DNA from: Epiperipatus broadwayi
Lineage: Eukaryota; Onychophora; Udeonychophora; Euonychophora; Peripatidae
Direction: 5' to 3'
NCBI GenBank assembly: GCA_028023455.1
Contig: JAQFVV010012446.1
Span: 5,211,501 to 5,275,500 of the forward strand
Length of the DNA: 64,000 nucleotides
Shown here piece after piece: positions 1 through 11,470 of this stretch (position 1 is the first letter of the stretch; every line of letters begins with the position of its first letter). The translations under genes and the position numbers were made by a program. The notes under the pieces are model-generated. The model ran no database searches. It saw nothing but the letters and a program-made list of their open reading frames with translations, and was not told where the DNA came from.

Positions 1-905
1 ATCCGTTTGTTTAATAGTAATAATTACACGTAGTAGATGAAGTTTGCAAAAATGGTGATAATTTTAATACATTATTAAAAAGAAAAAAAACTCAGGAAAT
101 CAATTAATAATTAATATATTATTAGATTTAGAGAGAAAAAAACTTAGAAAATATTAGAAATGAAATTAGACATATTAATCAATATCACGATTAGCACAGT
201 GGCAAAATGTCAAATTCTGGAATGTGGGATCCTAGGATCATTTCCGATGGTGGCACTTCCGGTGCTGGACCTTGTTCTGAACTCTTTAGCAATAAAGCCA
301 TTCGAATATATGCTTATCAATGTCATCATTTGTTAGAAAATGAATATACGATCTCTTTTCTTTTAATTATCTCTATCAGAATAAATAATCAATCTGAGTA
401 AATGCTTTGAATATTGGCTAAAATGAATTATATCAAGAATATGGTAAAGTAGTACTGATGATCAAAATATTATCACTGGATAGTACTCCTACTAAAGTTC
501 ACCCAATCTTACCTACACGGCTACATTTTGCTTAAATTAAATAAGCTAACGATTACGAAATGCCCTAAGCAGTTTGTTCGAGAGTTGCTGACGAACGAGT
601 TATGATAACTTCAGATTGAGAAAGAACGGTGGGAAAATCGTCTGATCATTCGAATTTGTTATCTTTGATCCTTGTGCACCGTTTGATTTCACGAGAGAAT
701 CACTATATGAACATATTTAGAAAAGAAAAAACTTCTAAAAAATTGTTAGAAAAAATTTGAAAAATTATTTTGATTAAATTTGCATATTTGTCATTCTACC
801 TATAAAAAGAAAAAACTTATTCATTCTCCGTGCCCATATATTTATAATTGTAATAAGTACTTGAAATTTTGTTAAAAAGCAAATTTATTTGTGTCATTGT
901 TACTA
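1..905. other. AT-rich intergenic or intronic sequence
   Basis: No gene recognised. The only open frame (207-401) is short, lacks domain resemblance and sits in ordinary AT-rich sequence. Confidence 0.5.
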
Positions 906-1491
906 AATTGTCTTTATTATACTTATTTCTCAACTCCCTAGCCTCTCTTCCCCACAACATACCAACAAACTTCCTCACATTATCCATTAATCTCACATGC
1001 AGTCTCTTTCTAGGTCTTCTACAATCTCTGGGGATCTAATTTAAAATTTTAACTGTCCATCTATTGTCAGCTTTTCTGGAAATATGTTCAGTCTAGTTCC
1101 ATTTTAATCTCTTAATTACTTCAGTGATGTTAGTAATACCTCTTTGTTCTCTTACTCATGTACTTCATTTTTGATCTGTTCTTGTTATTCCTAACACATA
1201 TCTCTCCATTCTTTATTGAGGGGTCTGATGTCTTTGAATTGTTCTTCTGTTAAGGGTCCAAGTCTAAATATTCATAAGCAAGAACTGGTAATACCAACAT
1301 GTCTATCAAAAATCTTCCTTATCAAACCCATAAGCAGGTTTTGTTTAATATAATATTATTTCTATCAAAAATATTCCATCCAAATTTAATTCAATGATTA
1401 CTCTCATCCATTATACTTTCATCAGTATTAATAATCTGACCAAGGTATTTGTAATTGTTAACCTTTTTCAATTGATGATTATTAATCTTTA
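906..1491 (-). pseudogene. RTE-like LINE, 3' part of the reverse transcriptase ORF (fragment 1)
   Basis: Translated on the minus strand in shifting frames, this stretch gives pieces such as NNYKYLGQIINTDESIMDES, then LPVLAYEY, then IPRDCRRPRKRLHVRLMDN and VRKFVGMLWGREARELRN. These match, piece for piece, the LINE copies at 44.2-45.2 kb and 57.1-58.2 kb. The order (YLGQII, VLPxLxYG, PRDCxRxRxRPxxRWMD) is that of the C-terminal half of endonuclease/reverse-transcriptase proteins of RTE-type non-LTR elements. Several stops and frameshifts make it non-functional. The coding sequence resumes at about 2708 after an inserted DNA transposon. The RTE clade assignment is my recollection of the family; identity with the other two copies is seen directly. 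Confidence 0.8.
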
Positions 1492-2707
1492 CACCTGGGT
1501 CTCATTTTATGCGGTAAATAGGTTCCACAGAAAACTCACATTAAAAAAAATCGCACAAAAATAGACTTAACTTACCTTGAAAAATAGGGGATAGGGTCTG
1601 TATTTTTCAGAATTCACATAAAAGCAAAGCAATAAGGAAAAATTACTTTAAAATTCGCATTAAAAAAATAAGCAAATAAAATATGACTAACAGAAAATTT
1701 CAAATATTTGAAAAAAATTAATATAAGACAAACTTTTTTTACTTTTTTTATTAACTACAGTATTTAATTTTACATTTTTCATTCATATTTTAATCATTAT
1801 CGCTAGCGTTCATTTGTAAACTGGAAAGAAATCAGATTCAATGTGATGTATTGTAGCTTCTCCTTAAACAAAGTCAAGAATCTTTCAGCAATTATGCCCA
1901 GAGAAACCTGTTAACCACTTTGCTTTTATTCTGATGTGATGTACAACTAGTGCCACTTTCAGTCTTATGCTGTGTTAATGGTTTTCTGTTTCTATATTAA
2001 AAAAATTTGATCGAAATCAAAACAAAAAGATTATACATTATCATTAGAAAGATTATTTTCAGTTTATAAAATCTTCGTTTTTTATTTTAAAAATCTAAAA
2101 GATTATTTATTTCTGTTATATATAACAAAATAGACGTTTTAAAAGTTTAATTTTTTTGAATATATATTGCGATATTTTTATATGTAAGTATAAATCTATT
2201 ATTATTATTTACTCATTGGTATAAATAGGTTATTTACATAGTAAGCTAAAATTCTAAATACAGCTTTAGACCATATTCATGTTAGCTGCTAATATAACAT
2301 TATATTTTTGGAAAAAAAAAAGTATTTCAAGTGAAAATAAGTTATTAATAATTTAAATTTCTTGATATCTAATATATATAATGAAATATGGTTTTAATTT
2401 CTCCTTATATGTAAAAACAAAAAACAAAAAATACTTAATTGTAATTATTAATTAGAGAAAATATAACTTACTATTAAAAAATTTTCGGCTGAACGTTTTC
2501 GAGGAACCATGCCTCATACTCATAGCCTTCATGAAAAGTGTAATAAATATATGCAAATGTAAATATTCAAATAAGCTACTGTTACGTAGCCCATTTTTTC
2601 GAGATCTCGAAGCATGTGTCCTTTCTGTTAATGGCATGGAAAGAAACATGAATTGCATAACTTCAAAATCGCATTAAAATAATCCACATAAAACGAGACC
2701 CAAGTGT
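1492..2707. mobile_element. Pogo/Tigger-like non-autonomous DNA transposon inserted in the LINE
   Basis: The ends are inverted repeats: CACCTGGGTCTCATTTTATG at the left and the complement of CATAAAACGAGACCCAAGTG at the right (about 23 bp with a few mismatches). The left end runs on with GCGGTAAATAGGTTCC, which resembles Tigger/pogo termini (CAG-GGTCCCTCG...GGTTCC). The LINE reading order continues across the insertion, which supports the boundaries. A TA precedes the left end; the right flank reads TG, so a TA duplication would have to be decayed on one side. No transposase was recognised inside; the 68-aa minus-strand frame at 2452-2658 is unassigned. The superfamily call is inference from the termini. 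Confidence 0.6.
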
Positions 2708-2875
2708 GTTTTCTTTTTCTGAGAACATTTATTGAATATAAACTTTACTCCTTTTAGCATTATCTTTAATTCTATTTTTTTATTTTCATCTGCTAATTCT
2801 TGTAACATTTCTTGAAGCTCCGAAGCACTATCTGTCTACAAAATTTAGATGACTTAAATATTATCGATTTAAAAA
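2708..2875 (-). pseudogene. RTE-like LINE fragment 1, continuation upstream of the insertion
   Basis: This resumes the minus-strand LINE interrupted at 1491. The plus-strand text around CATTTCTTGAAGCTCCGAAG parallels CATTTCCTGAAGCTCTAAAG in the LINE at 44.9 kb, where the minus strand reads LELQEMLRELLDES. It is decayed and ends in ordinary sequence. Confidence 0.65.
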
Positions 2876-3084
2876 AATATTACAACAGCAATGAGATTAT
2901 ACAAATCCATGTAAATTATCAAAAAGGTGTAATATTTTTTGTATTCTGTGTATTAACACACTATGCTTGTGCTCTGGAATTAGAAATAGAAATGTAGAGC
3001 AAGTGTGAATAGCTTTAGATAACTGATGTGTCAATTTTAAAGAAATCAAAAGACTAATATGATGCAAACTTTTAAACCATTAAG

Positions 3085-3368
3085 CATCACATGATCACTA
3101 TCTCTTACACTAGCACATAATTGTTTATAAATAAGCTAAAACTCTCTATACAGTAGTGCCACCCTGTGCCAACCAGAGGAATCAATGGATGCCAGAAGGC
3201 TTGTGCATCCAAAGCTTCTCACTGATGAAGGCCACAAGCCAGAAACTAGTCTGGGAATATTACATGGGTAGGCATTAGATAGGGATTTTATGCACAAGCC
3301 TTCTGGCATCCATTGATTCCTCTGGTTGGCACAGGATGGCACTACTTTATAGAGTTTTGCCTTGTTTA
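3085..3368. repeat. Fold-back (palindromic) element, family A, copy 1
   Basis: The left arm (about 3150-3215) and right arm (about 3290-3355) are inverted copies: GTGCCAACCAGAGGAATCAA answers TTGATTCCTCTGGTTGGCAC, followed by ATGGATGCCAGAAGGCTTGT on the other side. The outermost left sequence CATCACATGATCACTATCTC recurs, inverted, at the right edge of the copy near 51.49 kb. The short centre contains ACTAGTCTGGGAATATT, a signature of the family. No transposase is encoded. The 112-aa minus-strand frame over the element is a by-product. Confidence 0.8.
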
Positions 3369-4754
3369 TGATGCAAACTTCTACATTGATGAATAACATA
3401 ACCCATATCAAAAATAACTCATATCTAGAAGTGCTGGAGACATTATTATACAGCCATACTAGGTGATAAGGCATAGTTTCCTACAATAGAACGTCACTGT
3501 AAGTTTAAAAATAAACTATTTAAAACTCTAAACCACGACTGAAGATATCAGAACCAAAGTGATAAAAAAGGATATACACCATGTGTTTCAGAAGTATATT
3601 TTAGCTCAGTAATGAAAAGAAATCTCAACTTAAGTCAGTGATGATTTAAAAATGTTGATATTAATTAATTAAAATAGTAGAGTGCAGAAAAGTGACTGTT
3701 ATATGGGAAACAAACATCAGTTATAAAGAAAATTGGATTTATAAGTCAAAAGAATCCAACTAGAACAGATTTAGTACATAACAAATTCAGTTAGCAGAAG
3801 AGTGAAGAAAATCCTTTTGATTACTTAATTTCTACAATGTCTAATAATAGCTAATATTAGTGCTAGACTTCACTAATGCAAATTTTGTGAAAACTTTGGA
3901 AATGATTATAGATTCAACCTATTTTGGCAATGAAGCATTTTAAAAACTTCTGTGGCTCAACTTGTCTTCAAACAATGGACTTGCCCAGATTCAGCAATCA
4001 TTGCAACTAACCAATGAATGGTCAGATGAATTCACCAATGACAAATAGGTCAATAAGTTGAATGTTCAGTAAATCTGTCTGCTCCCCATTAAGGAAAGGG
4101 ACCTAATGTGATATAAATACAACATACATGTTTTTTGTTTAATGAAGAAATTGTCTTTGTTTATAATACATTTTGTAAGGAACTTCTATCAAAAGGATTA
4201 CCTTCAAATTTTGTACACATGATAAAAATTGATAACAATACAAAATGATAATGAAATATTTTAGGGTGTTCTTCTCATTTGTTTATTGTAGATATGTTAA
4301 AACATTGAATTTTAGATGGGTTGATATCAGTTCAATAAGTTTTTGGTAATGAGCAAGAAAGGTGGTATATTTTTAAAACCTTTTCATTTAAAAAAAAAAA
4401 AGGTTATGCTAAAAACTATTAACAAATAATTAAAATAGAAAGGAAAACAAATCTAACTTTCAATGGATTGTAAAAGTTACTTCTTTTAAATTAGATAAAA
4501 TTTTATTTACTATTATTTGTAAAAGTTTCCCTTTAAAAAAAAACTTCTTTCATAAACAAAATAATACTGGAATCAATTTTTAATGCACTGCAAATTTTTT
4601 TTAAAATATTACATAGACTGCAAGATAGTTTTTATTCTCCATTATAATTAGGAATAAAAATAATCTAATACTTAAAAATTAAAAATTATATATATATGTA
4701 AATATTATAATTGAATGTCTGTATTTTTTCAATCAATATATGTAATCTTGTAAT
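3369..4754. other. AT-rich sequence, nothing recognised
   Basis: No open frame of note and no clear repeat structure. Confidence 0.4.
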
Positions 4755-5062
4755 TATTTATAAATACAGTAATTAGATATATGTAAAGTATAACTATTAA
4801 ATTTTATCCACTTAGGAGCACTTTCAACTATCCTCATAGTCTTTGTCAACTAACACTTTGAAAGGCTAACCTTCCCACAATTCCATGATCTTAACATTTA
4901 CAAAATTTTAAGTCAAATATTAAGAGCATGGAATTGTGGAAAAGTTAACCTTTCAAAGTGTTAGTTGACAAAGACTATGAGAATAGTTGAAAGCACTCCT
5001 AAGTGGATACAATTTTTAAAGTTATATTTTACATATATCTAGTTACTATATTGATAAATATT
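4755..5062. repeat. Long near-perfect hairpin
   Basis: The left arm CACTTAGGAGCACTTTCAAC (from about 4810) is answered by GTTGAAAGCACTCCTAAGTG (ending about 5008). The two arms run nearly unbroken for about 100 bp through CTAACACTTTGAAAGG and CACAATTCCATG. Weaker pairing extends outward through TATATGTAAA and TTTACATATA. It encodes nothing. This is the shape of a fold-back MITE, with no second copy seen in the window. Confidence 0.85.
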
Positions 5063-5111
5063 CTATTATAAGATTATATATATATATATATTATAAATGT
5101 GTTTATTTATT

Positions 5112-5334
5112 GCGCACTAAAAAGTAAAAAGTTTTGTCCATCCACAATTGAGATTTTCATATTTAACTTGAAATAAAAGCATAGGGTATCCAGAAATTAA
5201 TTAATTCAATCTTTTATTTTTACAATGAGTAATGGAATTAATTCATTTCTGGATATTTACTTTTATTTTAAGTTAAATATAAATATGCCATTTGTGATTG
5301 ATGGAAACAATTATTTTTTGGCTTTTTAGTGCAC
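5112..5334. repeat. Fold-back MITE, family B, copy 1
   Basis: The element is bounded by GCACTAAAAAG and CTTTTTAGTGC. Arms pair through ATATTTAACTTGAAATAAAAG and CTTTTATTTTAAGTTAAATAT, and through CCAGAAATTAATTAATTC and GAATTAATTCATTTCTGG. A second full copy lies at 30.73-30.94 kb, and a half copy begins near 6948 (GCACTAAAAAGTAAAATAAA). Confidence 0.75.
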
Positions 5335-5701
5335 AGTAAATAAAAGCATTTATTATAAAATATTTTCAATTTGATAATATAATTTACACATGCAGTTTTC
5401 ATTACTAATTCTTAATTGAAAGGTAATCAACTTTTGACATGCGCTGTTTACTCGTGATAGTATCTTGCTGATGTTAGAGTGAGTATACATGACAATCTCA
5501 AACTTAAACACAATATAGACTTTTTAAAAGATAAGAATGGCAGCTTATCTTTATACCTAAATGCAATTATATAGGCTATTATAAAGCATTTTGAAATGAG
5601 AGCATGAAGGTTTGATCTTTATAACTTCCCATCTATTATGTTATTAATTTATAGTTAAATCCAGTGAATTTTTCAAATTTATGACAGCTAAATATTGAAT
5701 G

Positions 5702-6009
5702 ATGTTAGAATCAATTTAATCTTCAATACTTTCTCTTCCTCTTTCCTTTTTTATTTTTTCTTTATTTATATAACATACAATAATGACATTTCACTCTTCT
5801 TATACTTTAAAGCAAAATATATTTATTTATTCTTTGCAGTTCCTAGCAGTTTTCATCAGATCTCTTTTGGGTTTTTAGAAATAGGATTGTAAAAAAATCT
5901 GATGAAGACTGCTAGAAACAATTGAAACTGTAAAGAATAAATAAATATATTTTGTTTTAAAATGTAAGAAGAGTGAAATGCTGTTATTATATGTTAGAAT
6001 CAATTTAAT
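5702..6009. repeat. Fold-back element, family D, flanked by a 19-bp direct repeat
   Basis: Inverted arms: ACATTTCACTCTTCTTA pairs with TAAGAAGAGTGAAATG, and AAATATATTTATTTATTCTTT pairs with AAAGAATAAATAAATATATTT. The loop side carries TTTTCATCAGAT against ATCTGATGAAGA. The same 19 bases (ATGTTAGAATCAATTTAAT) occur in direct orientation at 5702-5720 and 5991-6009. The right copy partly overlaps the hairpin arm, so these are not a clean target duplication. A relative with the shared ACAATTGAAAC near the loop lies at 63.5 kb. Confidence 0.65.
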
Positions 6010-7111
6010 AACAACATAATTTGCAGGCACAATTTTTGTTTGCAATTTTTAATCAGAAGATAAAGAGCCTTCAACATGCACTGTTTACTCATGTTTTTAT
6101 CTCACCAATGTTACAATGAGTATACAGGGCTATGAATTATTATTATTATTATTTATTTACTCTAAATTGTGAGTATCTTATAGCACTTAAAGCAGATTTA
6201 CAAATTTTATTGTTTTGCTACTGGCCTTAAGAACTATTGAAATAATACAGAAATCTAAAAAAGATTAAATAAATGTGGCAAAACTGTGTAAATAGGCAAA
6301 AACTGTCTTGCCTTTGTTATTGGATATATAATTTGTTATACAAACTTCATGATATGCTAAATTAATTATGCAAGGATAGTATTTTTTTTACTAAAGTGAA
6401 ATTGAAAGTCATTAGCATATAAATTTGCCTTGAATGAGTATATTTTTCTGCTGTATTATAGTGCGATAATTATGAATATATCTTCAAGCAAAAAATAGAA
6501 GTTAATGTAATTTTTAATGTATATAATAAATTGAAAGGTTTGTAGTCTTTCACATGCGCCTACTGTTGTTTCTCAGACCGCCAATCAGATGTTAAACAGC
6601 AATCTGAAGAGCGATCAGGCCTTGACACATGACAGAGATTTTGATAAGAACAGGATGATACCCCCCTTCTCTTTACTTAATTTTATATATATATATAAGC
6701 CAGTCTTAAGCATCTTGGCTTGAAAGCATGAAGATATAAACATATTCATTTATTACTCACTGAGTTTTTAATTTACGATATTACAGCGTGAAATCTTAGA
6801 TTTACTACACCGCAATCTTCTAGATGTTAATATAAGTTATCAGCAACATATGTAAATAATATTTGTCTAAATCACATATTGTTATTAAATTAGTAATAAA
6901 TTGAAAGATTGCTAGTCTTTTACATGCACCAACTTTTATTCATGCAAACGCACTAAAAAGTAAAATAAATTTCACTGTATTCTTAATATTTTGCAATCAA
7001 AATAAAAGCATGTGGCATTCATGTTCAGAAACATTCTTTGATTATTTCTGATCATGAGCATTGTGTGCTAAAACTAAGAAAAACGTTTTTTCCCTTTTTA
7101 CTACATTTTCC
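6010..7111. other. AT-rich sequence with short dispersed repeat pieces
   Basis: No gene. A short motif (AAAG, then a variable stretch, then CTTT-ACATGCRC) recurs at about 5420, 6060, 6535 and 6903. A half copy of family B starts near 6948. Confidence 0.4.
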
Positions 7112-7448
7112 CATCACATGATCATCATTTCTTTATACTTTCATAAGCTGTTTTATGGAAGCAAAACTCTCCATACAGGAGTGCCACTCAGTGCAAGACA
7201 AAGTAATCAATGGATGCAGGAAGGTTCTTGCATAAAATCCCTATCTAGTGCCTACTCATCCAATATTCCCAGGGTAGTTTCTAGCACTGTGGCTTTCATC
7301 AGTGAGAAGACTTGGATCTGAGAGCACTGCATCTAGATCTTAGGATCTTTATCTAGTAGGCACTAGATAGAGATTTTATTCAAGAACTTTCCTGCATTAA
7401 TTGATTGTTCTGGCTTGCATTGAGTGGCTCTACTGTATGGAGAGTAGT
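7112..7448. repeat. Fold-back element, family A, copy 2
   Basis: It begins CATCACATGATCATCATTTC and carries CTCTCCATACAGGAGTGCC, answered at the right by CTACTGTATGGAGAG. Inner arms TAATCAATGGATGCAGGAAG and CTTTCCTGCATTAATTGATT pair. Between them lie CCCTATCTAGTGCCTACTCA and TAGGCACTAGATAGAGATTT. The 86-aa open frame here is only the repeat read through. Confidence 0.8.
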
Positions 7449-8589
7449 GCATTTCCTTTATAATGTATTTACATGATTAAAAATATGTTTTTTAAAATAT
7501 TTTTTTTAAAATATTTATTTTATACTTGTTACTTTTATATAATTCCATAAGTTAGGAATGAGACAAGTTTAGATACAATTTAATACTAATAGATGGAGTA
7601 CTGAATTCTATATAAACTTAAAAATTTTAATTTTTTTTTTTTTAAATTGTTCGTAAACTGTAAATTTTTTTATTGACATCAAGAATAGTTATGTCCACAA
7701 AGTTTCAAGAAGATCAGAGTTGGAAATTGAGTTATGGAAATTGAGTTACAAGATTTTAGCACACAGACAGACAAAAAAGAGACTATGTTAAATAAAAATA
7801 TATAAGGACAAAAAATAATTAGAGTAAGTCTCTATCCTATAATTTAAGAAGATACTACCAATGATTTACATCTAGGAAGTATATTGTTTCTTAATGGCCT
7901 TGCTTAATTAAATTAAATTTTTTATTTTCCTAACCAAGAATTTAAGAAATTTTATTATAAATAAAAAACAGCCAATCATTAATGAGTATGGCCATTCCAA
8001 CTCCAAACAACAACCGAAAAAGAAAATTAGTTTTGTGATGATTATTTTTATTTTTGAGGGTTGGGCTAACAAAAAGGAAAAGAGAATCTTAACAAAAAGG
8101 AAAAGAGAATCTTAAATGCTGTACAAGAAATTAAAGGATATAAATCTTGTCACATAAATACACTATCCTTTGCTGCAGTTAGTATAAAGAGGTGTCCAAT
8201 TGATAGGATCACAATGACTGGATCCTGAAATAACTTTAGTGACTGAAGAAGGCAAAAATGATAAACAAACATTCTATCCTAAAAGATGGCAGGAGTTCTT
8301 GATCAGGCACTATGGCCAATCCACTATATGCCAGCCATGGAGTTTGATGGTGGCATGAGCAGAATTCTAGAAAGACATTTCATAAACTATGATAATTACG
8401 ATATTTCATTAGTGTACATATAGTGCTATTTGTATGCATGCCTTTTTAAGAAAGATATGAAGATTTTATGCTCCTTGTATGGACAATATTTGATCAATAA
8501 AGATTCTTCTAATTCACTTTCTTTAAAAAAATATGTTGCAGCATTAAAGGGAAAAGAATAGGACAATTACATAAATGATTCAGGATCAT
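7449..8589. other. AT-rich sequence, nothing recognised
   Basis: No coding or repeat structure seen apart from a tandem duplication of AACAAAAAGGAAAAGAGAATC near 8070-8115. Confidence 0.4.
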
Positions 8590-8760
8590 TATCAGTTTTA
8601 ACCATAATCAATCCATTGCAGGGTGAAGGTCTCTCAAAGATCAATTCTTCTTCTTCAAACTTTAGCCTCTCTTCCCCACATTAGTCCAAGAAACTTCCTT
8701 ATTTCATCCATCCATCTCACATGTGGTCACCTTAGATCTTTTACAATCTTTCAGATAAAA
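8590..8760 (-). pseudogene. RTE-like LINE 3'-end fragment 2
   Basis: The text CATCCATCCATCTCACATGT and the preceding TAGCCTCTCTTCCCCACATT match the same part of the LINE copies at about 970 and 44.29 kb. On the minus strand this is the tail of the ORF (DCKRSK, then the equivalent of the RWMDKIRK region), plus a short 3' region with CCATTGCAGGGTGAAGG. It is 5'-truncated. Confidence 0.65.
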
Positions 8761-10168
8761 AGATGCAGGATAGTGAGTGATGTATATTAGAAAAATATTG
8801 GTGAATATTAAATATGATTTTTAATTATTTATTTAGCATTTGGATTTAAACACAAACTTTTAATAGGATATCATAAAGAAACTTGTAGTCAATCCAACCA
8901 GAAGATGATTCACTAATGGCTTTATTAAGTCCTTCAGATTCAGTAGCCATTAACAATGTGGCTCATAGTTTGGATTATACCATATTTACAAAGATCAGTG
9001 AATGATAAATTCCACTTTAAGAAGCAGTTGAGGACAATAACTATGAGTTGTTTTGAATTTTTTAATTTCAGCAGCATCTAGAAAGATAAAATCCACTTTA
9101 ACGAATTATTTAATTCCAACTTCTCCTTTTTTGCATTGTCTTATTAATCAATGATAGGAATTCGCCAATATATATTCACAAATTGGAGAAGTTCTGAGGA
9201 TGATTGCAGGGGCAATCAAAACTATCACAAGGTCAATAAATGATTGTCTGAGCATTGGTTAATAAAGAAATTAAAAGACAAAATCCAGATGGGTTAATAT
9301 TGGATTGAGAGAAAAAATATTTAGAATCTCATAAGAATTTCATTTTTACACTATAATTCTTTGATTGTAGATTCTTGGTTGAACAACCAAAATGAGAATT
9401 TTGATTTGAGTTAGTTCTAGGTAGTGATACTATATCTTGAATTATTGGCAAGTCCAGTCAGCTTAACAATTATTTATACATTTTCTATTAGACAATTTCT
9501 CTTTCGATATCTAGTGGAGGAATAGGAAACTGTACCAGTAATATTTATCATGGTAATATTTCTTAGAGTATCCAAAAGTTTAGGATGATATTTTTTTCTT
9601 CAAACAGGAGGACAATATTCACCAGTGGAAAATGCTGATGCTTAAGGAAGCTGTCCATATAGAACTTGCATCACACTGCAGGTAGTTGCAGCTAGCTTTC
9701 CAAGAGTTTATTTCTATAAATTACTTTTGAGATAACTTTAGATAAATAAAAAAATGAGTTAGACTATGATCCAAGATCTCTCTTAAATAGCATAAGGTAG
9801 GACCATATTTTAGACTACTATTGTAAGAAGTTATATCTAAATTATGAGGTGATTCCCTGTTGTTTAGATGGAAAAAATGAATGCAGGTGGTTTTCTACTT
9901 TCTTACATTCTACTTTCATACAATTCACTATTTCATACTTTCAATTTTTTATCGATATACTTGACAAAATGTACATACTTTCATGCATGATTTTCTCTTT
10001 AGCTACTAGTCCCTCCTCACCTCTCTGATATTAATCACATCAATTTCCAGCAACACAGTTTCAGTCTTGAATAGTGGCATTTTAAATTAGCACGCATGTT
10101 GATATGTCTTGTCAGTTTATGTTAGAATGTGTGTTATCACTTTATGTACATTTCTGTTTTGGTAAAAA
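8761..10168. other. AT-rich sequence between LINE fragment and Gypsy element
   Basis: Nothing recognised: no long open frame and no internal repeat evident by eye. Confidence 0.4.
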
Positions 10169-10398
10169 TGTTATGTCCACATTCATTTAAATACAAATAC
10201 TAATCAGTTGTTTACACTTAACATTTATTTATATTATACATTTATTATATTTACAATGTGGCTGTACATACCTTCGTTACAGCGAGTTTAATTAGTAAGT
10301 CCAACAAAAACCCGTTGACGCCATTACTCAAGTTCGTGACTAAAAAATGTTCATCCCACAGTTAGCCTTTGTGATGTCTCATAATGCAATACATAACA
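10169..10398 (-). repeat. 3' LTR of the Gypsy element
   Basis: 230 bp, TGTTATGTCC at one end and ATACATAACA at the other. It aligns end to end with the copy at 14478-14709. It includes TTTATT on the plus strand (AATAAA on the element's strand). Element orientation is minus, so this is the downstream LTR. Confidence 0.93.
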
Positions 10399-10411
10399 CC
10401 CCCTCTTAGAA
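10399..10411 (-). other. Polypurine tract of the Gypsy element
   Basis: Directly inside the 3' LTR the plus strand reads CCCCCTCTTAG, so the element's strand has CTAAGAGGGGG abutting the LTR. This is the position and composition expected of the plus-strand primer. Confidence 0.8.
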
Positions 10412-10611
10412 TGAGATACTTCGTAGTCCTCAAAATACTCCGGACATTGATGTTGATGTGAAAGGTGCTCCTTGTATGGTTTTGGAGATGGTTGGCAGAG
10501 AGGTCCTGGGTTGGTGTTGTCTGTGGTTTCAACTGCTGCTAAAGGTAGTGGTTTTGAAGCATCAATCAGTTCCTCTGCCAGAGTTGAGCTGGATTGGTCA
10601 GTGACAGTCAC

Positions 10612-11470
10612 TCTTGCTCACAATTGATCTATGTGCTTGTGTTGCACCCCGAGTTCATCCAAACTTCATATGACAAGGGGCCTGTTTACTGTTCTACTGT
10701 GGCAGAAATCCAAGGGAGCCCCTATCGGTGGCTTATGCAAAACCGCATCATCTGGCTGAAATTCATGTATTCTCTGTGTATTTGGTGTGGCTCTTGGGAA
10801 TCTATCCGGATGTATGAAATCCAAGCATGTATGAAGACGTCTGTTGAAAAGCATTTCAGCTGGGCTTAATCCTGTGGCTGCAGATGGTGTGATGTGTTGA
10901 GTTAATAGGTATTGAGCTAGATGCTGGCTCCAATTTCCACATGTGTCATGTCTCAGGCTCTCTTTTACTGACTGTATGGCCCTCTCTGCAAGATCATTAC
11001 TTTCCAGGTGGTAGGGTGCGACACATGCATGTCGGACTCCATTACTGATGAGGAATGTCGAGAATTCTGATGATGTGAATTGTGGTCCAGTATCGGATAC
11101 CACACATTCTGGTATTTCATGGGTGGAAAATAGTTCTTGCAGTGCCACACCTGTTGCAATTGAAGTCGTTGTTTGCATTCTCTGCACCTCTACCCACTTT
11201 GAGTACGCATCCACAACAATGAGGAGCATCTGTCCATCAATGGGGCCTGCAAAATCCAAGTGCAATTGAGACCATGGTGTCAATGGTACCTCCCAGTGGT
11301 GTGTCAGAGCATGGGGGCATGCATATCTTACAACTTGGCAATGCATGCATTTTCCCACAAGATGTTCTATGTCTCGGTACATCAATGGTCACCATACATA
11401 TGACCTTGCCAATGCCTTAGTTCTTATGATGCCTGAGTGACCCATGTGAAGTTCATTTAGGATGAATTTT
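10612..11470 (-). pseudogene. Gypsy integrase (inactivated)
   Basis: The minus strand shows the zinc-binding module with HMGHSG and CMHC. It continues into the DDE catalytic core with LHLDFAGPIDG (first D), VVSDTGPQFTSSEF (second D) and HLESNDLAERAIQSVKESL (E, with D where G is usual in the family's NG-LAER). The core is followed by SPAEMLFNRRLHTCLD, a conserved Gypsy integrase segment. The zinc module and core are separated by an in-frame TGA at 11389-11391: the frame reads SYVW, stop, PLMYRDIE, where relatives have VWWP, so TGG to TGA is the likely change. The long open frame after this stop is 10666-11385. Function in life: insertion of the cDNA copy into the host genome. Confidence 0.92.

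Noticed and set aside
7061-7321. 86-residue plus-strand frame, and similar ones at 3136-3474, 16497-16685, 40780-40980 and 45775-45957
   Set aside because: All lie on family A palindromes. Their similarity to each other reflects the repeat, not a protein family; frames are not conserved.
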